A stretch of 64,000 bases of DNA, from the NCBI GenBank assembly GCA_944990035.1, contig CALYLX010000126.1:682001-746000 (forward strand), in the 5' to 3' direction. This DNA is from Clitopilus passeckerianus. Lineage: Eukaryota > Basidiomycota > Agaricomycetes > Agaricales > Entolomataceae. The notes below the pieces were generated by a model, which was not told the origin of the DNA, searched no databases, and saw only the letters and a program-made list of their open reading frames with translations. The position numbers were made by a program, and so were the translations under genes. Shown here piece after piece: positions 1 to 11,908 of the stretch (the first letter of the stretch is position 1; each line of letters begins with the position of its first letter).

Positions 1-2605
1 CTTCATCTGCAATCCCAACCAGCAAATGACTTTCTGGAATATCAATGCGCGCATTGTGCTTGATATCACGAAGAGCGCTCAGCATCGCTACTTGGCGAAC
101 TTGACGAATGAATGGGGTATCGTATCCGCGCCCTCGGGAAGAAGTGTTCAACTCCAGGTCTAACTCTTCAAGCCGTCGTAAAGTATGGGTTAATCGGTAT
201 GGCCTTCCGAGACCGTACTTATCCAATTCCTCACGGAATTCAGCACTAGTATCGTCAATAGTTCTTGCATCTGCAATTGTCCTTTCCTGCAGCTCCAGGA
301 AGGCTTCCGTTCTCACCCCGAGATCTGCGAGCACCATGACCAATGGGCTAGATCCAAATCGGTTAACAAACGTCACGATGAAGGGAAGAGCATGGATCCC
401 ACCGATTCAAGTAGCAAGTATTTGGCGTTGCAAAATACTGCGCAATCTCGATCTCGGCTTCTGGTGCTTCAACCGTGAACTTTTCCATTGATGGTCGTAA
501 TCGCATGCAAATGCCATCTGGGTGGTCGTCTAGCTGTTCATCGACGGCGACCACGCCTTTGAAGCCTAAGAAACGAATCTGATACTACAAAGGAGATTGA
601 GTAATCAGAAGAGGATTATCCATGTTCCAGAACTCACTGCGGAAGGCTGGACTGCGAGACTGAAATCGCCTCGGCGAGCTTCGCAAAGCGTGCTCCAGAT
701 TCGAGTGCCGAGAGCTTTTGAGATAGTCCCTACGCCGTCCGTGAAAAGGTAGGGTTCCTCTCCAAGGTCGGGAACTCGTTCCCACTGATCCCTTCGTATC
801 GTCACCGAGGGATCCGTAGCAGTGAATGCTTGAGACAATCTCGCCGCATACTTGGAGGGCCATCTGAGAAGCTCAGGGCCGAACTGCCCCAACCCACCTC
901 TGATTGTCTCTGGAGTCACCAAACCCATCGTTGGGTGTTTAAAGGCATTCATGAACCATACCGAGTGCTCTCGGAGGGCAGACATCGAATAGGCTAGGAA
1001 CTGGAAAAAACGACCGCCCAGTTCAAAGCCTTGCTTGAGGATACCGCCGACGCGTTCGTCGAGATAAGTTGAACCATCAACCTCCTTATCCCATCGATAT
1101 TGAAGCCTATCTTCGTCTCTGAAGTCGACACGAAGGAAATAGTCTTCAAAACCGATGAACTGGCGGATAACACGGTTTGATTGGACTGCGTACGGGCCTT
1201 CCAGAATCATTCGGGTGGGAGTAAATGTGACATGGCAACACCGGAATTCGCCTGGTGAAGAAGTATAGTCCCTGAAGTCAAATTTTCCCTGTATACGATG
1301 GAAGCATTGCGAAGGTGATTCGCGCGGGGATCGCACTCGAAGGGCTTCACCGTAAATGCGGAGCAATTCCCCGGCGTAGCGATGGCCGTGGTCCTTGTTT
1401 ACCAGCCTGATCATCGGTAACAAGGTCTCGACATCTTCTGTATGAAGAAGCCCATTCCGTAAAAGTGATTCGCATTGAAATACGATAGACCAGGGGAGCT
1501 TCTTGAATTCCCGGGTGAGGCGCCAAACCCGTTTGGGGTCGAAAAATCCAAGACCATCCGATTCAACGTTGTTCGGCCCATGACAGTGAATGAGCATATT
1601 ACTAGCAAGGCCAGCAGTGATGCACATATTGCTGAACTTCTTGATGGTATCTGAATGAGGATCGTTGTAGAGAACAATCCGAAGATGATGTGCATATGGC
1701 GCGATGGCCCCATGTCCTGGATGTAAAGCTCCAACCCTATGGCGAAACTTGCGGAAATCAACATCGTTGTCTCCTGTCAGGGTCCGATGAAACTGTATCT
1801 TCTCGAAGACGGGAGGAGTGAGAGTATCAAAGCATATGTCTGTTCAGAAGTTAGAGAACTAGTTTTGTTTTCGGGCCTAGTTTCTACTCACAGGGACTAG
1901 GGTTGTACCCCAGAGCCAATTTCTGAATGCTTGAAAAGCTGATAGCGATGCTCAAACCGTGTTCTTCTGTCATAGAGTTTCCCAACTAGAACTAAGGGAT
2001 TAGTCGAGAAAACACTAGGTATACTTAAGGCCCACCTGTATCTTAATGAGCTTGTGGTCGTATTCAAAAGAAAGCCAAGCCGTGCTTCTCTTGACGTAGT
2101 CTCGTTCCCATTCGACAGAGAATGAGCGTGGAACAAGTGGTTCTGATTGCTTGATTGGATATTTCGAGCGATAGAAGAGTCCGACTTGGACTGCATCGAC
2201 GCGAAAGCTATCCTGCAAGTCATACAGCTTCTTTTCGCGCTCTTCCTCTATATCGGGGCTGATATATGGCGTCTTCGAAAGTGTCTCTGCGACATGTTTC
2301 TTTGGATAGCCAGATTTGAACACTTTGACCTTCTTCCCTCCAACTTTCAAAGGTGTATCCTTCACCCACCCCAAGAATCTGCGGCCGAGAAATTCCGAAG
2401 GCAGTGTCAGAATACCAGATCCATCGTTAGCTACTCCACCAGCTTTGCTCGGGTTCAGTTCGACCTTGAAGTTGATAGGTCGGTCGACAGCGTATTCGTC
2501 GTTCTGACGGGGTCGGAATTCGTCAGAATGGACGATGGCAGCAATGGCACGTGTGACAGTCCATCGATTAGCATCGTAAGGTATGAACATCAGTTTAAGA
2601 TCCAT
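1..2605 (-). CDS. RNA-dependent RNA polymerase (RNAi/quelling type), 3' part beyond window edge
   Basis: Cellular RdRP of the QDE-1/Rdp1 family, which copies single-stranded RNA into dsRNA for RNA silencing. Exons read on the minus strand: 2605-2036, 1985-1892, 1839-638, 584-403, 347-1 (about 800 residues), phases consistent throughout. Family hallmarks visible in order: TFTPTRMILEGPY, then FIGFEDYFLRVDFRDED, YLFTDGVGTIS, QIRFLGFKGVV, RPLVMVLADLGV, and near the edge DIKHNARIDIPESHLLVGIADE. The metal-binding DxDGD catalytic motif normally follows that last block, so it lies just outside the window and activity cannot be judged. The start is the ATG at 2605; an upstream GTG in frame is not a plausible start. 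It is divergent from the next gene by about 190 bp. Family assignment is firm; role in silencing is inferred from the family. Confidence 0.93.
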
Positions 2606-2799
2606 CGTGTAATCCTCGGCGAGGTGGTCGATGAGCACAAGATGGATCCTGCTGCTTCATGATGAAGATCATGGCCAACTCTTATATCAAGGGTCACGAC
2701 TGTTTGTGACATGTCCCATTGGGAATTCCTTGTCACTCCCTTCAATCTCAGGCTCTACCCCCAAAATCTAACGTTCTTGGGACTTTCGAGATCAACGCC

Positions 2800-3958
2800 A
2801 TGGACGCTTCCAAGTGGCCGGAATACTTCGCACCGTTTTCTGAAGTATGGGAAGAAGGACTTCTTTGCTGGCACACCATCTTGGCTGCGATAGAGTGGAT
2901 TCGCGCCATGACCGAGAGCATCCCACTTCCGGTTTTCATTATCGGTTTCTTGATCTTTGCATTTCTTGTGGCCTATCACAAAAGATACTGTCTTCAACGC
3001 CATCCGATGTCACGAACCTGGACAAATATGCAATACCGTTCTCTTCTCGAAACTCTCGCGCCTTCCGGTGCTGCGTGGCCATCTGATTGCCAAAGTCTAC
3101 TTTCTCCTCTAATCTCAAGAAAGACGAACTCCAAAACCCTTTGGATCTCCAGAAATCAACTACTTGAACATATATGCGCAGGTACCGTCGAGTTTCGGGC
3201 TTCCAATGTGTTCAAATTACTCCAAAAAGACGGTTATTGTTACCACGGTCACACCGTCCGCATCCTCGTTGACCTGTCGTGGAAAATGTCCTTGCTGCAC
3301 TGTTTCCTGCCCTTTCGACTGTCACACAAGGTAAGAGGCGGTCCCATGGAACCCAGCCTCTCGAAATTGATACCTGATATGTCCACGATCTGATCAGGCC
3401 TCCTATGCCCTTCCACCCATCACCTCTCAACTACTAATTACAATGGGGCCCCACAGCAAAACTCTAATTGATCTAGACTCCATGCCCTACCATGACATGA
3501 AGGTCACCCTTCCAGCGGCGGTCAAGGACCATTTGCAAAATATATCAACTCTCTTCATTGAGTTCACAGCACTGTCACCGACTATCGGGTTCTCTGACGA
3601 CGAATTTGCCCTCTGCTCAGTACCATTTACGGGGCACCTCGCTGGTGGATCCCTCCTCAACTCTGCAACAACGCCTTTGTCGCTTTCTTTGGATAAGGTG
3701 GTCGAACTGCTTAATATCTACACTCGCTCATATCGTATATCCTCTGTCTCTGATGTAACTGCCTCTCGCATTGCCTCTCTGGATTGTTTGCAGAAGCAAC
3801 TGGTTACCGACAAAAACATCCGCGAGTCGATTATCAAGGCGAACGGTGACGCTGGATGGAGACAATCCCAAGCAAGGCTGATTTGGGAGATGGGTCTTCT
3901 CTCGGCGGGGCATATGTCGAGATGGAGGGTCACTGTAGCGAAAGTTGAGAAGGCGTAA
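2800..3958 (+). CDS. Unrecognised membrane-anchored protein, 363 aa
   Basis: Exons 2800-3330 and 3398-3958, intron 67 nt with GTAAGA donor and phase 0. I do not recognise a family. After about 45 residues rich in Trp and Phe there is one strong hydrophobic segment (residues about 48-65, PVFIIGFLIFAFLVAYHKRY) followed by basic residues, so a single-pass protein with its long C-terminal part on the cytosolic side is likely by the positive-inside rule. The rest is a mixed alpha/beta-looking globular region without obvious catalytic motifs. The ATG at 2800 (gccATGg) has a good context; upstream in-frame codons are not ATG. It is convergent with the phosducin-like gene (120 bp apart) and divergent from the RdRP. 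No signs of damage. Confidence 0.7.
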
Positions 3959-4077
3959 GGAACATAGATACCTGGTTGAATCAATAAATCTAGTTCTTCA
4001 AACCAAATTCTGATGTGAAGGTGCCAGAAGCAGAAGAAATGAGGTGAATTGTCCGATCCATATATTTGGGTAGGCTA

Positions 4078-5254
4078 CTATGACTCTTCGTCACTCAGTA
4101 GAAATTCAAGGTCATCTTCCTCGTCGTCACTAGGGAATCCCAGATTCTTGCTGCCGAAAATGGGTTCAGCTTGAGGCAGGATGTGATGCCTTGTGGTTCA
4201 TGAGCACGATACAAGCAGCAGTCTATGAGTGAAAAGTTGCTTACCGATCTAAAAACTCTTCCAGGCCTGCCCTTCCTGCTTCCCAGTCGACCCGAACCCA
4301 GTTGAAAATCAATTCGCCCCCACGATAGACTAGCATCGTTGGCAGCATGTCGAGGTCCACATTATCGTCTTCACCTTCGCTAGCATCTTCGTCGTCATCG
4401 GAATCATCTTCAACTCTCTTGGATCGCAAACTATTAGAACGAGAAGGCCGTGAAGGTTGATTGGATGCGCTAGCTGCGAACCCTAAGGATGTGGCTCGTG
4501 CTCGCAGGAATTTCGTGTTTGGGTGAAGACGTGCTAGCTGAGCGAGAGTTTCGTCGATTTGATAGCATCTTTCCAATGACTTCCAAGAGGAAATATAAGC
4601 CTGAGTAGTAAGAAAGAGGAAGGCTTGACCCACCGGGTCGTATATGTGGAGGACAACCCATGTATTTTTCTCCTCATCGTCGACTGCGTTCACAAATCCT
4701 TCCCGGCCAACCTCTCTTAAATGCCCAAACCGGCCTCCCCGCAGCCTTCCAAACATATCACGTCGGTCTTCATGGGCTTCCCTCTCCTTGCGTACAATCT
4801 CGTCCACTTTCTCGTCGTCGCCCTTCTCCCGCTCTTCCTCCAGAAAAGTCTTCCCTCCCAAATTGCTCTTCTCCATCCTTTGCCGTAGTTCACGCATTTC
4901 TCTCCCCTTCTTCTCTCTTTCCAGCATTTCAGATTCATCCCGATCTCTGATAACACCCTTCACGCCCGTTCGGCCTGGCCCCATTCCAATAGATTCCTGC
5001 TGTTTCCCTTGACGGGCTAGGGCATCTCGACGTTGATCGTCAGAGTCGTAGTCATAGCCTTGTTGCTGGCGTTTCTTTGCTTCTTCTGACAACAACTCGT
5101 CGTGCCAGCCAGCATCCGGAGATGGAGATCTCTCTGGTGAAGATGAACGAGGTTTACCGTTGAATAGTTCACCAGAGAGTACTAGAGCTTCAATGTCTGC
5201 ATTCTAGTCGGATAAGAATGAGAAAAATAAAGCGCGGAACGAAATAATCACCAT
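4078..5254 (-). CDS. Phosducin-like protein (PhLP1-type), 339 aa
   Basis: Exons: 5254-5252 (ATG alone), 5203-4634, 4579-4245, 4189-4078. The start codon is followed directly by a 48 nt intron; exon 2 opens with residues NADIEALVLSGELF, the usual fungal PhLP start. A charged helical region (residues about 45-150) precedes the thioredoxin-like phosducin domain: GRFGHLREV, WVVLHIYDP, then LARLHPNTKFLRARATSLGF and LPTMLVYRGGELIFNWV. The 54 nt stretch 4580-4633 is open in frame but has splice ends, and removing it gives a better domain (IYDPSLERC). An acidic Ser-Asp-rich linker and an acidic C-terminal tail are seen. PhLP1 proteins help the CCT chaperonin fold G-protein beta subunits. Identification is good; the exact subfamily is inferred. 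Confidence 0.88.
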
Positions 5255-5593
5255 GTTGGTTATCGAGCACGCAAGCAACAGTGGACAGCCGACGTAAGCA
5301 ACAGTGGAACGACAGAAACACTCAACAGTTGATGATCGAAGAACCTATTCAATTCGGGGCACATGCCCACGCAAGCAAATCCCGATCAAAGGCAAATCTA
5401 GGGGCTGAGCCCAATAGAACGAGACGTTATCGTGAAGAATATATCATTGCAAGTCGTGTCAGGTCGTAAGATGATAACTACAAAAAACTGGCTACAGTAT
5501 GTGTCCACAGATACAGATAAACTGGTATAAATCGAGATAAGATACAATAATATACAAAGAGAGTGGGGTGTCCAGTGTCAGGAGAGCAAAAGG
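5255..5593. other. Intergenic, nothing recognised
   Basis: About 340 bp between two minus-strand genes. It should hold the 5' leader of the phosducin-like gene and the 3' end of the four-TM gene. I see no RNA gene, repeat or conserved reading frame. Confidence 0.6.
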
Positions 5594-7365
5594 CTATGTC
5601 CGCGTTCGGGGAGAGACTTTGCTGGCAGCTAGGTCTTTAACATCGAAGAACGTGCTGAGCCCGAAAGCGACGCACAACAGGCAGGCAGCCGCCGTTGAGA
5701 CATTATACGCATTGCACCTAAAGCGGTTTCGTGAGTGGAGTACAAATGCTTTTGACAAAATGCTCACCAGCCCTCAAAACCCCGCTGGGGCATCTTTTGC
5801 CGATCAAGATGAAGATGAATACAGCTCCCCAAACAACAACACCTGCCACATCCACAAAAGCCATCTTCTTCGTCCAAGATCGTGCCCGTTTCCAATCCTC
5901 TTCCATCGCGAGTCCTTCAAAGACACCTCTCCGATGGGCTCGTTTCTTGCTCTTCCCAGTGCCATATGCACCAGGTACACTTTGATCCCAATCCTCCCCG
6001 TCCTCGTCAGAGTCTTCTTGTTTATTCCCAAAGGCACGAGGATCAACTATTAGGTTGACCTGGATATCACCAGCTTGAGGAGGCCCCATCTTTCCTTTCT
6101 TGCCCTTTTTATTCTTCTTTTTCTGGTTCACGCCTCCGGACAAAGCTTGAACCGGAAGAGCCATCAACCCATTCGTGAATGGATTCTGTGACATCCCTTT
6201 CTTGCGTTTTCCTGAGCAACAACAGGGGCGAAAGACGAAAAGGTACAACAAGAGCAGAAGGGTAAGAACCGATATCACATAGAGGACGTATGCCGGAGGC
6301 TTGTTTGAGGGAGGTGGCGGTTGTTTAGGCTTGATAATCTGAGGAGATATATCAGGTGAATGTACGAAAGCAATTGTGGGATGCTACTTACTGCGGCTGC
6401 GTAAATTGAAGGCACTGCAGCGGCAATGGCCAATATGATCTGCATAAGTCTTGTGGTTGCTCGCTTTTTGGGTCCTTGGGTCACTAGATTCCCTTTGGCG
6501 TCAACTGTGCCAACCAGTGGTTTGCCATTGTCATCCAAGAAGTTGCCAGCATCAGAGCGTGCTTTCCCTTTGCCATTACCAGGTCCAAACTCCCTCTCGA
6601 GCATTCTTATCCTTTCCTCTTTCAATGCAGGATCTATAGGGGTATCGGTTTTCGATGGATCATTGCTCCACGGAAGCAGTTCACGGGTGGACTCGTGGCC
6701 TAGAGACGATGGGGGTGGATGATCATACCCATCCCAGTGGTAGTCTTCGTTACTTTTCGAGTATCCGGCATCGAAAGGAGATAAGTTCTTTGTAGGATGA
6801 AGATGCGATCCGGGAAGAGGTGTATAAATGTCTGGCGGCGCAGAAATTGGTGCCTCGTCGTACCAGTTCCGGGACCACGGAGGGAACTGAGCTATGTCAA
6901 TGTCATGGTTCACAGTTTGTACCTGAGGTTCGGGAAATTGAGGTGCATGGTTTCGTCGAGTTCGACTGCTTGATGGGTAGCTGGATGGGGGAAGCGAGAA
7001 TGGTCGGTGTTGGGAGCGAGATGCAGAGGAAGGAGCATTCGATGATTGTGTGGTATTTCTCGATATTAAGGAGGGTGGTTCGAGAGAATCGCGACTGAGT
7101 GATGTGCGTAGGTGAGAACGTGGTGTCGGTGGATATTCAGGGAATGAAGGGTAGGGTCCAGTCTCTTGACGAGTTCGAAGAGTTCGGGCATAGTCCGCAA
7201 GGTCAAGAGCTTCTACTGAGGCATCAGAGGCTTCTTGTCGTTGTTGGCGCGATCCAAAACGGGGTAGTTGTAATATGGATCATAGTCGGCCTCGTTGTCA
7301 CCTCGCGCGTTGCTTCCCGATGCGATGGGGTAGGTATCTGGATCTGGGGACCATGGCCTGCGCAT
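5594..7365 (-). CDS. Four-TM membrane protein of unknown function, two apparent 1-nt frameshifts
   Basis: Exons 7365-6392, 6338-5768, 5717-5594. The N-terminal half is long, Pro/Ser-rich and disordered; four hydrophobic segments follow: one just before the first intron (QIILAIAAAVPSIYAAA), one just after it (VISVLTLLLLLYLFVF), then one in the C-terminal part (VDVAGVVVWGAVFIFILI) and a last one in exon 3 (STAAACLLCVAFGLSTFF). A Lys-rich loop separates TM2 and TM3. The frame breaks twice, at the G run 7261-7264 and the C run 5780-5783; both need one extra base in a G/C run. With two bases added the exons sum to 1,671 nt (556 aa). The frame then reads GKRCPSG into GFEGWCNAYN, a pattern I believe is conserved in basidiomycete homologues. 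Function unknown. Probably intact in the organism. Confidence 0.7.
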
Positions 7366-7700
7366 CGAGATGGGCCGGATCGGAGGAGCAAGTGTCGTTA
7401 AAGATCGTTAAATAGTCGTTATTTCACTCGTTATTGGCGACTGTCCAGAGAGTGGAAGGAATGCCGATGGCAGTCGCCAAACAACAGTGCTGCCAGTGGG
7501 TTGCCCGGGAGGTGCTGATGCAGTAAATGGCAGTGATCTCTTCTTAGAAGTCGTGGGAAAACCTTGCTCATTAAGATCACGTGCGGGCGCGTCGAGTAAC
7601 ATGGTCACAACGATGAGCTCTCGAAGTTAAACCAGCGAAAGCTAAGCGCGACCTTTGGACTCCTCACAGCTATACGTATTAACGCATACTCACGGACCAT
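7366..7700. promoter_or_regulatory. Divergent promoter region, four-TM gene / POT1
   Basis: About 335 bp between divergent start codons at 7365 (minus) and 7701 (plus). It contains a CACGTG E-box-like palindrome in the stretch around 7577-7582. No other element is certain. Confidence 0.45.
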
Positions 7701-10700
7701 ATGAAACGCGACGCCGAACCGCTTGTTACACCCTCAAAACGCCACAAACCTAATTCTACTTCAAGCATATTTGACGACCCAGGACTTTCATGGGACGCCA
7801 ATGACCTCTACGAACGGGGCGTCAACGATGAAACAGGTTTCCTCTCATGTAAATGCTTCATGACATGGAAACCAACAGAGAAGAAATACCAGGTCCTACT
7901 CGAAGCCCAAAAGGACACCCAGCCCTCCCACAGGTTTGAGGTTGACTACGGAGGCAGGTGTATCAAGTTTTTCGATAAGATTCAATGTCAGGCCCATGAT
8001 ACAATGCTGCTGTCTCTCAAGGGAGTCAAGATACAGAAACTAAAGAATTGCAAGAATATCTGTACATTGCCTATGCGTCTCTTGTTCGAAGAAGGTGCTG
8101 TCATTAAATTCACAAGACACTTTGGCCAACATAAGGAAGAGCTCGTCGACACATGGGAATGTAGGTCTAACTACCGAGCTACATAAAAGAAGGCAGCTCA
8201 CTTGTCAAGACAGTACAGAATACCTATGACCAGAAAACGGAAGACCAGGAAGACTGGTTCTCTCGAACCCCACAGATACCCCGAATCCGCCCAACAACGC
8301 TTCAGCCTCCCATCCAATCATCTACTCGCACCAATGGCAATGCCTCAGCCTTCACCTCAGCCCAGGTGGATCCTAATCCTCACTCTTACCGAGATAGAGA
8401 TTCGCTATCACTCGAAGGAGGCATCCTGCAAGAGCGGACATCTATCCCTCTCACTCTGTCCTCGCCTGTCAATTCAAAAGCAGAGGAGTCTGCGACTACT
8501 GTCAGTGATGCACCTTGGAAGCGTCCACGTAGCAAGGAATCGAGTCCTATGCTAACCCATCCGGAAACTCGTACTATTGGTATGAAGCGACCAATTGATG
8601 CCGTCGACTCCGATCAAGAACGCCCGAATCACAACCCAAAGACTCATCGCCAAGAATTGGACTCTTCTACCAACACAGCACCACTACCTGCACTGACCAA
8701 GAAGCAACGGCGGAAGCAAAATCGAAAGCTTCGCGAGCAGGAGCGGCGGGCCGCTGGTAATCAAAATGGGGTCTCCCAGCATTTAGCCTCGGATATAGTA
8801 GAAGGTACCCCGTCAGCCGAAGCCCATGTGACCAAAGCATCTGCAGTGGCTCCCTGCGAGAAGCCACTCGGTGAAATATCTGAAAATACCTCAAAGCTTA
8901 GTGCAGAGAACAAACCAGTCGAGGTCGTAGCTGAGGGGCGCCCCACAACCCCAGAAGACTCGCCCAACCACGACCAAACAGACTTGGAGGTGCCCAAGTT
9001 GGAGACAGCAGGGACAATCCCCAACATGCAAGCAGGGTTGTTGTCGGATGGGGTAACTTGACGAATCAATAAAATCGATTCAGCTAACACTGTTACTTTA
9101 GAGCAGATACATCGCAATAGATAAGCTGGTCAGCGGCGCCATCTCGCACTTCATTGGGGTGGTTGTACTGGCGACAAACCCGTCAGTCACTCGCAACGGA
9201 GGTATTAAAATTTATGCTTGACCACACACATCAAATGACTTTGACTGTAGATTGGACCACTAGCGTGAAACTTGTCGATCCGAGCAATACAGACGCCGAA
9301 AGTGGTGGAGCTGTGGGGTTCAGAATCAACTTCTTCGCCCTCTACAGTCAATGGCTGCCTCAACCTAGGGTCGGGGATGTATTAATTGCGCGAAATATCA
9401 AGGTTGGTGGTAGGGCGCAAAACATATGTCACAACGCTCAATTCTATTTCGAGATAACGGTTCACTACGGGAGCATTATGGGAGTCGGTTATAAAGACAG
9501 AGCGTCCTGGGCCATATACTTACCGGAAACGAAGGAGATCAGCCATGGAGATAGGGGCGATGCTCCTGAAGCACAAGGTCTTGCAGATGGCGAAGGATTT
9601 CGGTTCTCTCCTTTTTACGAGCCAAGTTCATACACCGAGTCCTATTGTGCCCGACTTCACAAGTGGTGGACCGAATTGCAAAATACACGGGGATTGTTTT
9701 CGGTAGCCGATGTTGTACCTTCTACACCCGTTGAAGTGGGACAAGTTCAAAGGGTGCATCGGTTGATCAATGACATTGGCCCAGAAAAGCAGCCAAATGG
9801 ATACTTCAACTGCACTGTCGAGGCGAGTAGGCTATTTGCTTTAAAACTATTTTACTAATTCTTTCTTCAGATTTTGAACATTCATCAAGGTGACGACGGC
9901 ATTCATTCTTTATATGTGACCGACTACACCAAAAATGAGGACCTTCCACCCATCAACGCCAGCTGGTGCCCTCAGTCTTTGCACCACTACGTACTCAAAA
10001 TTGAGGCATGGGATTCTGCAGCCGGACTTGCTAAAACAATGCAAGTAGGGGAATACTATCAGATCAGAAATGCTCGTGCAAGGACATCTAGAGGTGGTTA
10101 TCTCGAGGGAAAACTACAGGAAACAAAATGCACTCAGTTTGACCCGGCTGACGCAAATCGTAGTAGTCACTTCAAGGCATTGCTTGAGTGAGTTTACAAC
10201 CAACGAATCCTGTGATGTAGACTTAATATTTCCAGACGAAAGGCGGCACACAATGAAACCCACAAGGACGAAAAGCCGAACGTCTTCAAGGATTGCACAA
10301 TTGCTGAGGCGGTGGAGGACCAATATTTCAATTGCGTGGTCGAGGTAAGGTTATCCTCAGCTTATATATCCATCGCTCATTCTAGCCACGATAGGTAATA
10401 TACACGGCTTTCAATATAAACGGGCTGTCATATGTAATCGTGACCGACTACACTCAAAGACCAGATACGCAGCAAGAACCTCCTGCACAATGGGCTTGTC
10501 GACCCGAGCTCAAAGGGCGGATTCTCCGTATTGATCTATGGGACCAACAAATCATATGGCGAAGGTTGTGCAAAAGGGTCGTTTCTACTCCATCCAAAAG
10601 GTCAGGCTGAAGGAGACGGCTAGTGGGCTGATGATCGGCAAGCTCGGTGGAATGGAGCGCCTTATCAACCTCCTTAACAATGAGGAAAAGCTAGCTCCTG

Positions 10701-11517
10701 TTTTGAAGTAGGCCGCTCAATAGTTTCTCTCGGCTAATTATCTGACAAAGAATTGCTTGTAGGCGAAGGGATGCGGTGTTCGGGACAGCTTCAGGGGAAC
10801 AGGATCGCAAACCCGTTGTCAAAAAGGAGTCCCCTGAATATGAAACAGCGTTAGTCTCTCACAAGCGTTCGGCGTTCCCATCCGGAGGACCTTCTTCAAA
10901 CGGCGCACGTCTCAGGAAATCATGTTTGGTCAAATCCATAGCAGAGCTACACGACGACCCCACGCGACCTAACGTCTTTGACATCCGCGGAAGAGTGATC
11001 GACTACAACCCATCTGACCTTAGGAATGCTGTCACCCTCCATTGCAACAACTGTGGCCAAGAGTGAGCTGATATGATTCAACCTCGAGCAACAATCTGAC
11101 TATTATCTTTCAGCATTCCTGGGAAAGCTAAAGCATGCATCCCTTGCGGCGACTTCGATTATGAATACGTGGAATATGTCTACGGGGTGGCAATTTTAGT
11201 GGAAGACGAAGAGGGCTCAAGATTGCAAGTCGCGATCCACGACCAGGTAAGGCGATAAATTCCTCAAGTACATTAATATTAATGACGCATGCATCCAGTG
11301 CCCACTCCTCGATGGTCTGGAGAAGAAAGATATTCGCGATGATGAGGTGGCGTATGCTGCCTTTCTTGCACGCCTCAAGCCTCTTCTAGGACCGTCGTCG
11401 CGGAGACGCAATGCCGATAATAAACTGCTGGACTCGCCATTCCTTGATATGGCATTAGATAGCTGGGATGTCGACGGACAGACAGTTTATGCACTAGCAA
11501 CATGCCAAAAGCCGTGA
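7701..11517 (+). CDS. POT1: POT1 telomere-protection protein, long form (about 1,103 aa)
   Basis: Exons: 7701-8160, 8214-9052, 9102-9201, 9251-9402, 9454-9822, 9871-10187, 10236-10344, 10395-10707, 10763-11062, 11114-11246, 11299-11517. Binds the telomeric single-strand overhang. Order of parts: an N-terminal globular domain of unknown type (1-154), a disordered basic linker (155-425), OB1 (from about 430: AISHFIGVV, VGFRINFFALYSQWLPQPRVGDVLIARNIK), OB2 (YFNCTVEI ... LYVTDYT), a second OB2-like fold (YFNCVVEV ... VIVTDYT), then a C-terminal domain with CNNC and CIPC pairs like the zinc site of the POT1 C-terminal OB fold. Two oddities: the intron at 9823 starts with GC, and one base seems missing in the G run at 10540-10542, after which exon sums become 3,312 nt. 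A tandem paralogue follows. POT1 family assignment is confident; the N-terminal domain is unexplained. Confidence 0.88.
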
Positions 11518-11908
11518 TAAGCTCGCGTCAATAAATGATACTTTTGTCACGCAATAAGATTCTGTGGCTAACCCTGATCGACTCATCATGGCGGACTAGA
11601 TAGTGTAATAGCAGCTGACAGGGATCCCCTACTCGCGTTTTGATTGTATCAGAATCCCTTTAGACGCTGAGCGCTGGGCGCTGAACCCGAATGGCACTGG
11701 ATTAAGTACCTGCCAACATCATGATGTCTAGAGAGCCTTCCAGCACTGTACCATCGTGGGAAAGCTTCGCGTGGACGAGATATCAAGTCGCGTGGCCTGA
11801 CGCGTCGGCATTGCACGCCTGAGTCACTAAGCTGGGAGGTGATTTTAAGCTTTTTCGCGATAATAACTTGGCTATATGCGCTAAATTTTCAACGATTGGC
11901 TTCTCAGG
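11518..11908. promoter_or_regulatory. Spacer between the two POT1 genes, with one ACGCGT box
   Basis: About 390 bp. It carries ACGCGT at 11800-11805, roughly 100 bp upstream of the second POT1 start, the sequence bound by MBF-type S-phase factors in fungi. A single copy could be chance. Nothing else recognised. Confidence 0.4.

Noticed and set aside
4644..5012. Ser-rich plus-strand frame opposite the phosducin-like gene
   Set aside because: Antisense shadow of a Lys/Glu/Arg-rich coding exon.
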